Source: Tetradesmus obliquus
Lineage: Eukaryota; Chlorophyta; Chlorophyceae; Sphaeropleales; Scenedesmaceae
Direction: 5' to 3'
Assembly (NCBI GenBank): GCA_030272155.1
Contig: CP126192.1
Coordinates: forward strand, 5,614,501-5,678,500
Length of the DNA: 64,000 bases
Notes under the pieces: generated by a model
The model's database searches: none
Seen by the model: only the letters and a program-made list of their open reading frames with translations
What the model was told of the DNA's origin: nothing
Part shown: positions 44,801-55,012 of the stretch, in pieces
How the letters are laid out: every line of letters starts with the position of its first letter
Numbering within the stretch: the stretch's first letter is position 1
Translations under genes and position numbers: made by a program

Positions 44801-45994
44801 CGTTCTGTCCGATGAGGCCGTAGCGGCGGCCGATGGTCAGCTCGATGCTGCAATCCTGGATGAGCTCATTGCCGCAGATGCCCAGGCTGAAGCCGTCAAT
44901 CTTGATGTCACGCGCGGTGGGGCGAGACGACAGCACGCCTGCATGACACGAGGATTGAGGGGTTTTGGGTTCATGCGTGCATTGGTGAACGGGTGCGTGG
45001 GGTGAGGGAGGGATGACGGAGGGACGGAGACATGTTTGAAAAATGGTTGCTCGTGGGCACTGCAACGCGGTGGCGGGCAAGGAAAGCAAACAGTCCATTG
45101 CCCCTTGAAGGCTGCATGCAGGTACTGCAGCTGCTGCTTGCTGTAGTTGCATCTGCGGCTACAGTGCTGCAGGACGCCGTCACAGTCCTGTTACTGTACT
45201 GCATACAAGCACTTCAGTTGCCAGGATGCGGCACGCAAGAACATATGCCATCAACTACTATGCTGTGGTGAGGCCAGTGCTAGCCTGAGTGCTTGTGGCT
45301 ATGCTAGCAGCGCCAGTACACCTGCCGCCTTCCACCAGGTGTGCACTGTGCTGCTGCTGCGAGAGCCAACGTACACAATAGCGCTGCTGCAACGAAAAGA
45401 GGCGGCGTGTATGCCTCTGTTTGGCTGATATTTGCATCCGCTGGCTTGACAGTGCTTCATGCACACCTGTGACAGTGCGGGGCGACTCGTCAATTGCCAC
45501 ATTGTCTGCGCTGGGTCCTCCATTCAGCGACACTTCACTGACTGACTTTGCCAGGCTCTTGACGCTGCCAGAGCTCTACAGTGGAAAGCAGAGGCAGATG
45601 TGCATGTACAGGGTAATGCAGCAAGCAAAGGCAGGTAGCTACTAGCCTGGTGGTGACAGTTAGGTGCAGCAGCACATGACAAGGATGCAGCATGCATCGT
45701 TGTCATCGTGAAAAGCAAAAATCACCCAAGATCGGAGCAGCAGCACTACAAACAGGCTACCAGGCGCTGCCACAGGGCGGCAACTGTGTATGCTGCTTGG
45801 CGCCTTTGTCCAGTGCAAGTAGTGGCTAGCACAGCGAACTGAAGTCACAAACATGTTGAATGTGAACGTACCTTAGACTTCTCGAGCTTCTTCTTCTCCT
45901 TTGCAGCTGCCTTCTCGGCCTTGAGCTCTGCTTTAGACTTGAACAGCGCGTCCGCCCCATCCATGCCCCTAAAGGCATTGTTAGTAGCAGACAT
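38810..45994 (-). CDS. ABCF1: ABCF (GCN20-type) soluble twin ATPase
   Basis: Sixteen exons: 45872-45994, 45467-45575, 44775-44938, 43860-44000, 43404-43572, 43095-43254, 42763-42833, 42193-42306, 41667-41786, 41171-41317, 40687-40756, 40252-40395, 39753-39846, 39438-39527, 39123-39200 and 38810-38884. All phases close to 622 residues. Domain 1 has Walker [10 protein letters not shown] (~122), signature [15 protein letters not shown], and Walker [14 protein letters not shown] charged linker follows ([20 protein letters not shown]). Domain 2 has GPNGAGKST (~433), [26 protein letters not shown] and VLVSHDFRL. There are no membrane segments. [20 protein letters not shown] and TVTGVLSSRP match plant ABCF1. 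ABCF proteins act at the ribosome, and GCN20 works with GCN1 in Gcn2 signalling. The N-terminus is Lys-rich. Introns carry many exon-edge copies. Confidence 0.96.
40141..40857 (-). repeat. Copies of ABCF exon 12 donor edge and exon 11 acceptor edge
   Basis: GCCCAGGAAGGCCCT of the exon 12 end (from 40255) recurs at about 40150-40164; the copy's donor has decayed (TGTTTG). The exon 11 acceptor edge (AGCAGCGTGCTCTTGCCTGC, about 40741-40760) recurs at about 40837-40857 as AGCAGCATGCTCTTGCCTGC, about 96 bp upstream in transcript sense. Confidence 0.8.
41039..41236 (-). repeat. Copy of the ABCF exon 10 donor edge (second Walker A)
   Basis: About 65 bp spanning the Walker A end of exon 10 and its donor (from 41181) recurs from 41039, 142 bp away, with about 90 percent identity by eye in the first 40 bases. 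The flanking TGCTTGA(C/T)TGCAT sequence is shared as well, so the duplicated unit includes intron. Confidence 0.85.
42656..42731. repeat. TGTAATAA-type AT-rich repeat in ABCF intron 7
   Basis: About 75 bp of TGTTTATG, TGTAATG and TGTGTAATAA units beside the donor of exon 7. It is conspicuously AT-rich in a GC-rich gene. On the plus strand it contains several TGTAA strings, which would not signal on the sense strand of ABCF. Confidence 0.85.
43035..43094. repeat. TGGTCAAAC repeats in ABCF introns
   Basis: TGGTCAAACC, TGGTCGACTC, TGGTCAAACC and related strings are packed next to the exon 6 donor. The complementary motif GTTTGACCA occurs three times at 41791-41820, next to the exon 9 acceptor in another intron of the same gene. 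Confidence 0.75.
43501..43715 (-). repeat. Copy of the ABCF exon 5 acceptor half
   Basis: About 70 bp of exon 5 with its acceptor (43505-43577) recurs at 43641-43713, spacing 136 bp, with only a few substitutions. It includes codons for [20 protein letters not shown]. Two nearly equivalent acceptors therefore exist. Confidence 0.93.
44474..44812 (-). repeat. Three decayed copies of the ABCF Walker A exon end
   Basis: The exon 3 end GCACCTGCAGGAAGCTGGAC and the next ~20 bp (44771-44812) recur with changes near 44474-44505, 44553-44590 and 44655-44690. Each copy keeps a CTGGACTTGCCGC-like core. Spacing is roughly 80-115 bp. A fourth, weaker trace may lie near 44365. Confidence 0.75.
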
Positions 45995-46714
45995 GGCCAC
46001 TGCGAATGTTTCCTGATGCTGCCTGCAACAGTGAGCGTTGGCTGTTCTTGAGCAGCAGCCACACGGCCCGGGACAACACCCAAAGCCAACGGGTAAGCAA
46101 GCAGTAAAACCGTAAGGCTTTACGCTGCAATAAAAGGTAATTGATGCAACATCATCAGGGTGGAAGTATGGCGAACAACAGTGTCAGACTTCCCAGACCT
46201 AAACATGACAAGGACCTGCGAATTTCACATTCTGACATCAGTCGCCGTCTCAGCAAACCCTGTACTGGCAGTTACCGTGAAAAGTGCCGCAATCCACCTT
46301 TCACCACAACGGACCAAGCCCAGGGGCAGGCTATATTGATAGTAGTGGCCGATACTGCTGCTGCCAGCAGCTGCACTACAACAGTTGCAAATTGCCAGCA
46401 CAGGCAGAAGATGCCGTCCCTGGCACCATGGCATAGTTGAACTTCATTATTTGCAGCAATCTATTGCAATGTATGATCCACACACCACGCGCAAGGGCAC
46501 AGCATTGCATGCTCATAGTACAAATATGTATGATGAAACACCCTCAGGGAGGCGGCTCCTCCTCCATGCCTTTCTCTGAGATATGGGTTTTTGGCAGCAC
46601 ATGTGGTGCGGTCAGCCCCCAGAGAGCCTTTCCCTGAGCACAGTGTACACCAATGACAGGGCTATAAAGCGATCCATCGGAGGCAAGGTCTACACACCTG
46701 ATACAATGCCAGCC
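45995..46714. other. Region upstream of ABCF
   Basis: ABCF promoter and 5' UTR. An ATG at 46168 on the plus strand opens 91 codons (MANNSVRLPRPKHDKD...) and could be a first exon of the doubtful gene at 46715, but I could not find a consistent set of junctions. Confidence 0.3.
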
Positions 46715-47008
46715 AGCAGCCTGAGCAGGCTGTGCACACACAGCTGCAGGAGCTCTTGCAGGCAGCACGTGCTCTACACACACGGCTGCTTTTGCGAGCA
46801 GCAAGCAGGGAATATGCCTTAGAATCAACACTTGGAGAGGCTGTTGGGGTTCAGCTGCAGGCATGCGCTGCTGTGCCTCTTGCACTGCCAGACTGTCTGG
46901 CAACGCTGCACTGCGGCAGCGCGGCCACCGCTGCAGCTGATGCTGTTGCCATATTAGCGGCCTCTGCAGCGGTAACACTTGGAAGACGAAAAAACCCCTC
47001 AGCTTAAA
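46715..47008 (+). CDS. Possible terminal exon of a small unknown gene
   Basis: An open frame without its own ATG follows CAG acceptors near 46700-46714 and ends with TAA at 47006-47008. It encodes an amphipathic, Leu/Ala-rich helix-like stretch (QPEQAVHTQLQELLQAARAL, then REYALESTLGEAVGVQL) and a short basic tail (LGRRKNPSA). Codon composition resembles the real exons nearby. The open frame of 160 codons on the opposite strand is probably a shadow. Not recognised. It would be divergent from ABCF. Confidence 0.3.
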
Positions 47009-47294
47009 CTGGGAGCCATGCAACATGCGTGCATTGCTTTCAGCAAGTGTACATACTATGTTTTATAGTATAAAATACCCGAGCACAATCACGCTGCGCA
47101 TGTCACAACCACGCAATCAGCAACTCGGCATACAGAGGCACACCAAGCCAGAGCGCAACGGCGTAAAGCGTGGCTTTCCTGCTCTGCCTGCTGAGCAATG
47201 CTCTGCGTGTATAATATGCTATGCCTTGACAACACGGGCTGGCTACTGCCGGCGCTCAGAAAATGCCAACGCTGACACCTTCCAGCCCTGGACA

Positions 47295-49610
47295 TCACGA
47301 TTTGGCGCCTGCAGCTGGCTGCACCCCACCCACCGCTGCAGCCTGCGCCGTGCGCTGCAGGTATGCAGCAAGCGGCAGCAGATCCTGCAGCCGCAGCAGC
47401 AGCAGCCGCGCCGCCGCAAACAGCGCTGTAGCAGCCAGCGGCACCTCGATCACATCAGTCCACCACCGCACAGGCATGGACACAAGCACAAGCTCGCGCA
47501 GCAACTCCATGCTACGCCCTGCCACAATCAGCCATGCATACGGCCAGGCATAGCTGCTCCTGAACCCTTCCATCAAACCCCGTGACCGCTGCAGCGCCTC
47601 GGCCCCCTGAGCACCACCCAGCACAGCTGCCGGCAGCGACAGCTGCACTCCCAGCAGCCGCGGGAACGCCCAAAACATCGGCAGCACCGCCAGACACGCT
47701 GCCTGCAGCGGCAGCGACCACAGGTTGAACCGGATATCAACCTCCCAGAGCTGCCGCAGCCTGCCTTGAACCTGCCTGGCCCACACATCTTTGACCATGG
47801 CTAAGCTCGGCTTGAAGCCTAGCGGCGGCGGCAGCTGCTGGCGCTGCGGCTGCTGCTGCGCAAGCCACGGCACTGCTGGCGCTGCTGCTGGCGGCCGCAG
47901 CGAGCTGCTGCTCTGCTGCTTTGCGAGGCTGCGCTTGGCTTTGCTGCTGCTGCTGCTGCTGCTGCGGGCAGCTGCCCTAAAGCTGGCTACACCAGGGCCC
48001 CTGAATGCTGCCAAGCCAGCAGCACCTACTGGGCTGGCGCTGCTGCTGTCTGGTTTACTACTGCTGCTGCTTGCAGGACTGCTGCTGCTGCTGCTGCTGC
48101 TGCTTGCAGGACTACTGCTGCTGCTGCCGATGGGGCTGTCTCCGCCATCCATGCTGGTGGTTGCTGACCTACATTCTGCAAGCCCCACTTTGCCGCTGCC
48201 TTGGCCTGTGAAGGAGGCACTAGGCACTGCTGGTGCGCTGCTGGCTGTAGCGCGGCGCGTGGTGCAGACAAGCGCTGCTGTGCTGAATGCTGCTGTGTTG
48301 AACAGGATGTTGAGGGGCAGGCACAGCAGGAAGAAGCAAGCCACGAGCACCTGGTAGCCTGCAGGAGCAAAATAGCCACAGCAGCGCAGCGCAGCAGAGC
48401 CTTGCATGGGTTTTGTGATGGGTGCTGAGCAGCTCTTGCATTTGAAAACAGCACACTGTCTATCAAATTTCGATTCTGTTGAAGGGGTGCTAGCACTGTC
48501 AAACACAGCTGACGATTGACATACCGGCTGCTGCGGCAGCTGCTGGTTTGACATGCTGTTGACACTTTGCGACCAGCACAGCTGTTGTGTGAATGATATT
48601 TGCAGGCGCGACAGCATGCCTGAGGCAGGCGCTGCTGCACTGCCTGCAGCTGTCAGTTCAGTGGTAAGCCACACGCCCCTGCCTGTTCCTGCACTTCACT
48701 GCAGGCATCACACACCCACCTATGTTGCCATCCATGAACTTTGCATCAGCCACAATCCACCAGGGGTTGGCCAGCGTGCTGATGGGGATGCCAAACAAGC
48801 CCTCAGCCACTGCAGTGCAAATAAACAAGCACACCAATAGACAAGCGCAAGGGGAACAAGCAAGCTGGCCAAGGCACGCAGCAGCATATGCACGGTAGGT
48901 GTAGTGTAGTGCTCAACACATGCTTAGACGCTTCACACATGGCGCACGCTGCACAGGATACTACTGTGACAGCTGAATTTGTCACTGCTGTAATGCAAGC
49001 TGAGGAAGAACCCAGGAACAGCTGAAAGTGTGACTGTTGCCACATGCCACTGCTGCAACGTGTGTTGTAGCTTCAAACAAGCAGGGCTAGGCATGCAGTA
49101 TGACTCACGGTGGTTGGTGAGCCTGTGGGCTAGCCGGTGCAGCAGGAAAGCTGCTGCATCCTTGGCAAGGTAGATTGCCACCACTGCCCAGATGTTGGAG
49201 TAAAGCAGCGCCCACGCATCTGTGACTAGCCGGCCTGCCTGCTTGTCAGGAAGCCACTTGAACCAGCGTAGCACAGGGTGCTGCTGCGGTGCTGATCCTG
49301 CAGGCTGTGCCGAGGATGCTGCGCACTCCGTTTGTCTTATTCCTGGCCTTAAACTAGGGTGCTGCTGCTTGTGGATGCCTGGCCATGTTCTAGGGATGTG
49401 AGGGCTCCTGCCAGCACAGCAGTAGCAGCAGGCCAGGCTGTGACATGCCGAGTACATATAGATTGACTGAGCAGCCCCATTCGTTAGTAAGACGCTGTAT
49501 ACATGCTGCACTGCGGCATAAATCTGTTGATCGACTCACCTCCACTGGAATGGAGCAGGCGAGACTTTGCGTCCAGCCAGATCTGCTGAACGCGTGCCGT
49601 TGCACTTCAT
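47295..49610 (-). CDS. Orphan integral membrane protein with Ser-rich loop
   Basis: Four exons: 49540-49610, 49109-49407, 48720-48809 and 47295-48358. Phases close to 507 residues. The ATG gives MKCNGTRSADLAGRKVSPAP, a basic, Ser/Ala-containing start that may be an organelle transit peptide. After a loop come hydrophobic segments: LLYSNIWAVVAIYLAKDAAA, then NPWWIVADAKFMDGNIGYQV and LVACFFLLCLPLNILFNTAA. A ~150-residue low-complexity insertion (poly-Ser, Ala, Pro, Gln) interrupts the protein. The C-terminal third has further hydrophobic stretches (LWSLPLQAACLAVLPMFWAF; YAWPYAWLIVAG; VIEVPLAATALFAAARLLL). I do not recognise the family. The even phase closure and hydrophobicity argue for a real gene. 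Confidence 0.72.
48015..48130. repeat. CTG runs encoding poly-Ser in the orphan membrane protein
   Basis: Alternating (CTG)n blocks read as Ser on the minus strand, interspersed with PAS and KPDSSSASP. Expanded low-complexity insertion. Confidence 0.75.
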
Positions 49611-51210
49611 AGCAGCTGACCAAACGAACTGTTTTCAAACTAAAGGCTTTACATGTCCATTGTGTCGACGAGCCAGAACACATCTATCAATGAGCTGCAT
49701 GTCTCCTTGCTGTATGTGGGCATATGCTGATCAGCCTTACTTCACAGTTGACAGCAAATGTAATTGCACCAAACTGATCACATAAACGCATCAAAGCCAC
49801 AGCAGGGAGCGCTCTAGTGACCAAGCCCTGGTCACATGCAGCAGCAGTCATATGACGCCTTGTCAGCTGACACACCATGACAGGCTGACAGGCGGGCGTG
49901 ATTGTTCACATGTGCCTGCACATGCCTCTATTCCAGATTGATCACTCCTCAAATTAAATGACCATGGTCCCCGCCGTCAATGTAGTCAGTACAGCAGAAC
50001 AGACCAAGCCTCGACCTTGCAGTTTGCCAACTTGTCAGTCTGACACTAAGTGCCACAATAAAAGGCTTCCAACATAGGGAAGCATGCAGCATGCAGGCTA
50101 TCCGGTGCAAGCCAAAAGCAATATTGCGTTTGGCACTCACTGACCATGGGAACAACAGCATATTGCTGGTTGGTTAAGGCATCTGCACTAGCGTCTGCAG
50201 GCACAAGCTTGCTTTGAGGCAGCGCCTGCCTGCTTCCCTGTGCCTGCCTTGTAGCTACCATGGTCCACCTGCATCATAAAGCTATTCCACTCCTAATTTA
50301 GCATGAACGCAATGCGTCCAAGCAGCACATGCCATTGTTGCAGATGTTGGCCACACAGGACATGGCAGGCAGCCAGCAACAGACTCAACATGCTACTAAG
50401 CACTGCTGCTGCAGCGCCAAGCACACACAAAGTGCAGTAAATGCAAGAGACGCCCACTCACCACACCTACACACCTACTCACTAAGCACAACTACAGTCG
50501 TGTCTCTTCCGAGCCCTCTAAAAACAGCAAACAGCACAGATCAATGGGTCCGAGTTTGGTATGCGCCTGCAGCAGGTGATGCTCACTGCCTGGCACTGCC
50601 AGCAATAGGACGCAGCAGACACCACAGATGCTACGCCACAGCCGTGCGTAACTGTTGCTGCAGCTGAAGCCGCTCTTGCCCCTCCTGCTGCTGCCGCCAC
50701 TGCCGCTGCTGCTGCTCAGTACTTGACGAAGCCGCTCTTTTCAGACGTAGACAGCAGGAAGGGCCGCACCTGCCAGCCGCCAGCAGACAGCTCCCGCACG
50801 AACCTGTCAACAGTTACTGCTGCTGCTGCCGCTGCTGCTGCTGCTGCTTCTGCTGCTCAGTACTTGACGAAGCCGCTCTCTTCCGATGTAGACAGCAGGA
50901 AGGGCCGCACCTACTAGCCGCCAGCAGACAGCTCCCGCACGAACCTGTCAAAGGTTGCTGCTGCTGCTGCTGCTTCTGCTTCTGCTGCTCAGTACTTGAC
51001 GAAGCCGCTCTTTTCCGACGTAGACAGCAGGAAGGGCCGCACCTGCCAGCCGCCATGGCGGCCAGCAGTCAGCTACTGCATGAACCTGCCAGCGTTCGCT
51101 TTTGCTGCTGCTGCTGCTGTTGCCCTTGCTGCTGCTGCTGCTGCTGTTGCTGCTGCTGCCCCTACTGCTGCTGTTGCTGCTGCTGCTGCCCCTACTGCTG
51201 CTGCTGCTGC
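49611..51210. other. Spacer between orphan membrane protein and RUS gene
   Basis: 1.6 kb between two minus-strand genes. The first kilobase shows nothing recognisable. The part from 50716 holds three copies of the RUS terminal exon end (listed separately). Confidence 0.5.
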
Positions 51211-51305
51211 TCAGTACTTGACGAAGCCGCTCTTCTCCGACGTCGACAGCAGGAAGGGCCGCACCTGCCAGCCGCCAGCAGACAGCTCCCGCATGAACCT
51301 GTCGA
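50716..51305 (-). repeat. Four copies of the RUS terminal coding end
   Basis: The RUS coding end with its TGA starts at 51211. Copies start at 50989, 50857 and 50716 (spacing 222, 132 and 141 bp). Each reproduces about 75-95 bp encoding MRELSAGGWQVRPFLLSTSE and KSGFVKY, including the stop codon, and each is bordered by CTG runs. The copy at 50857 changes one codon to a stop (CCTACTAG on the plus strand). The copies lie in the 3' flank and are not needed for the gene. Confidence 0.93.
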
Positions 51306-52436
51306 CATTTGCTTCAGCACGCGAGCGAGCCTGCCTGCGCAGCCTGCTGCTGCACACCACTGCCTCGCTGTCAACATGCAGTGGCTGCACCTGCAGGTGC
51401 GGCTGCCGGCTGTGTTTACTGCTGCTGCTGCTCCTGCTGGCGTGTGGCTCGTCCTGCTGCTGCTGCTGCTCTAGCTGCTGCTCTAGCTGCTGCTGCTCCT
51501 GGAACTCCTGCTGCAGCTGCCGCCGCATGTAGGCTGCTTCTAGTACTGCTGTGAGGATGTCGCGGGGCTTGGCTCCAGTCTGCAAGCAGACTGCGATGTG
51601 CTGCACTGACTTGTACTGGCCCAAGCAGCGCTCCTGCAGGCAGTACAAACAGGCACAACAACAGGCATTGTGTCACGGGTGCGTGTTGCGACCGTGTGGC
51701 AGGATCTTCTTCTCCAAAGGAAGGGCTTTACACAGGGGCTTTACACACGCACAGCACACACAAGCAGCAACAGAACAATGCTGACAGCAGCACGGATGTG
51801 TGTGTAGCGGACCATCCATGCTGCGTGCTACCGCAGACAACAAACTGCAAGCGACACACCGCATCACAGGAGATGCTCCCGCTCTGTACCGCGCCGCGCA
51901 CATGCACATCCGACCAGGGTACCAAGCATGCTCACACACCCATCACGTCCCCAGCAACACACCAGACCACTACACATCAGATCCTTCAAGCAGGACCTCC
52001 TGCGCTGCACCACGCCTGTGACAACACCACGCCTGACATAAAACCTCATCTTTTGTTACACCACGCACATTGTGAAACCACGCATTTTGTAACACCAAGC
52101 ATGTTTCAACACCGGCCACCTGCACATTCACCAGGTAACTGCTGCCCATATAAGCCCCCAGCAGCCCCCTGCCTCATGTTACCCACCGTCATCATACAAT
52201 CAAACCTACATAACACCACCAAGCGCTCACCTGCACATTCCACCAGGGTATGCTCTGTGCCGGTTGCAGCGCCATGAGGTATTTGCTGCCCTTGTAAGCC
52301 CCCAGCAGCCCCTGCAGGTGCCCCGGGCTGCACACAGCTCCCTCCAGCGGAGTGATGCGCATGGGCAGCAGGTTGTCTGCGATGTTGGGGGTGCCGAGCA
52401 GCGACTCGTTGCTGCTGATGTCCCGGAAGCTGGGCA

Positions 52437-52479
<43 letters not shown>

Positions 52480-54969
52480 GTGAGAGCGGACTTGCTGCTA
52501 ATGTCCCTGAAGCTGGCACCTCGCAGCAGCAGCAGCAGCGGCGGCGGCAGCACCAAGAGGTATTAGCTAAAGAAGCTGGTTAGAACCACATGGTGCTCAA
52601 TCGAGGCAAAAAGCCACCCCTACGAACAGAAGACCACAGCAGTCACAGCCCACAGCCCGCACATATAGCACACGGCACAACTTATGGTTGCATACAACCC
52701 CTGACTTGGCGCATAAACCCCTTCACACCCCGTGTGGATTGCTGCACAGCCTCATCTCAAACCAGCAGAAGCCTAATAAAGCACAGCTTACCCTGCCTTC
52801 CCTCAGCCAGTACTCCGCCACCATCTCCGCACGCTCCCGGTTCAAGCTTCGCAGCTGCACCGCCTTGAGCTCGTGGTAAATGCAGAACAGGTCCGCCACG
52901 CCGCACAGCGGGAAGGCCACCAGCGGCAGCAGCATGCGGCGGCTCTCCTGGTGCCGCAGCAGGTAGTTGGCGGTAGCTGACACGGCCAGGGCTAGTGTGT
53001 CCATGACCATGTGCTGCGCCTGCAGCGGAGCAGCGGGGCAGCACTGCAGATGTCAGCGGGACCGATGCCTACGGCATGGTGGTGTTATGAAACATAACCT
53101 ATGATGCTACGCAGCAGGTAGTTGGCGGTTGCTGAAACGGCCAGGGCTAGTGTGTCCATGACCATGTGCTGCGCCTGCAGCGGAGCAGTAGGCGAGCACA
53201 GCAGAATGTCAGCGGATCGGGCCCACAAAGCATGGTGGCCTTGGTGGTTGTGATTGTACGCAGCAGGTACTTGGCGGTTGCTGACACGGCCACGGCTAGT
53301 GTGTCCATCACCATGTGCTGCGCCTGGCAAGGCAAATGTTGCAACAGGGCAGCGAGACAGCAGGCCAGCAAGCAGCACAGCAGAGTGTCGGCGGGACGGG
53401 TACCTTGGTGCTCATCAACACACGAGTAGAGCAGCGTCACCAGATACCTGTAGTCTGTTGACTGTTGACTGTGCAGAGCGCAGTGATGCGGCTCGCAGAC
53501 AGGTACTTGAGCTGAGCTAGCGCTATGAAGCCACAACCATAAACCACACAACCAGCATGACACTCCATCAGAGGCATGCCAAGACGTTGACTGCCCAGAG
53601 GTGGATCGAAGAAATTTTCCTAATAGTGCCAGACACACACCCACCCTGGCAGTACTGCTACGCACCTGCGTCTTTGAGGCCAGGTCGGCCATGTTGCCGC
53701 TGGCGCACAGTGCCTGCTGGAAGGCCGGCTGCGTGCTGACAAAGGTGGTCAGGCCCACCGCACGGCCCACGTTGGACACTGCTGTCAGCAGCAGGAAGTG
53801 GCTGGGGAAGCGCGGCGTGAGGAACTCGCAGGACACGCACGCCGTGTACAGCAGCGACGTCGTGAAGCGGAAGCGCTGCACAGGAGTTGAGGAGTGAGCA
53901 GGCAAACACAACAGTGTTCAGTGGTGTGTGGTGGCGGCAGTGTACAGCAGCTGACGTCATGAAGCGGAAGCGCTGCACAGGGAGTTGAGGACTGAGAAGG
54001 CATCACAACACTATTCATGGTGTGTGGTGGCGGCAGTGTACAGCAGCGATGTGGTGAACCGTATGCACTGCATGCGAAGTTGAGGAGTGAGAAGAAAACG
54101 CAACAGTCACGCAGTGTATCGAAGCTGTCGCCAAATTGCATGACCACTCAGCTGCAGCTATAGCAAACATGGAGCATCACAAGCGGCCACAGCTGCCCTG
54201 CCACTCGCCCCCACCACCCTTCACACCAACCCACCACCCTCTCCCTCAGTCCAGACTAAACCCACCTTCAGGTCAGAGTCAAAGCTGTCGCCGAATTGTG
54301 TGGCCACGCCCATGCGCACGAGCCTGTTCATGCCGTCCTTCAGCATCCAGTTGATGGCGGCAGATGCAGCCAGCGCCTTGCGCGCGCCCACGCCCACCGC
54401 CATCAGCAGCGACTGCGTGGCAAAGTTCTGCAGCACAGCGCTGAAGAAGCGCTGCAGGGGCGGCAGCAAAGACAACAGGGAAGTAGTGTTGAATTAAATG
54501 TGCAGTCGTGTTAAAAGGGATGCGCAGTTGTCTCTTCAAACCTGGCAAAGTTCTGCAGCACAGCGCTGAAGAAGCGCTGCAGGGGCGGCAGCAGAGGCGG
54601 CAGCGAGGGCACAAACAGGTGACAATATGAGTATCTGGGGTGATTTTAAGGAACCATGTCGCAACAGCTGAAGAAGAGCTGCAGGGGTAGGACAGGGCCG
54701 ACTGACATGTCTGTCGGCACTTTCGTTCGTCGCCCCTTTGCGTTGTACAACGCAGTTCCAGCCTGCCGATCCAGGGCAGGGCAGGGTCAATGCCAAGCAA
54801 ACGCGGTGCACGAAATTGACAAGCATGCTGCTTGAACACCCCGCTTGCACGCACCTGGCCGCAGCGCCAGCGCAGCCACTCCCAGTAGTCCTCTGTGACG
54901 TCCTCCTTGCGCGGGATAAAGCTGCTGCGCACACGCTCCTGCATGCGCGCGATGCTGTCGTGCAGCCGG

Positions 54970-55012
<43 letters not shown>

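Noticed and set aside
46544-47026. 160-codon minus-strand open frame
   Set aside because: Gln/Pro/Leu-rich composition typical of antisense shadows; no neighbours in phase. The plus-strand frame looks marginally more protein-like.
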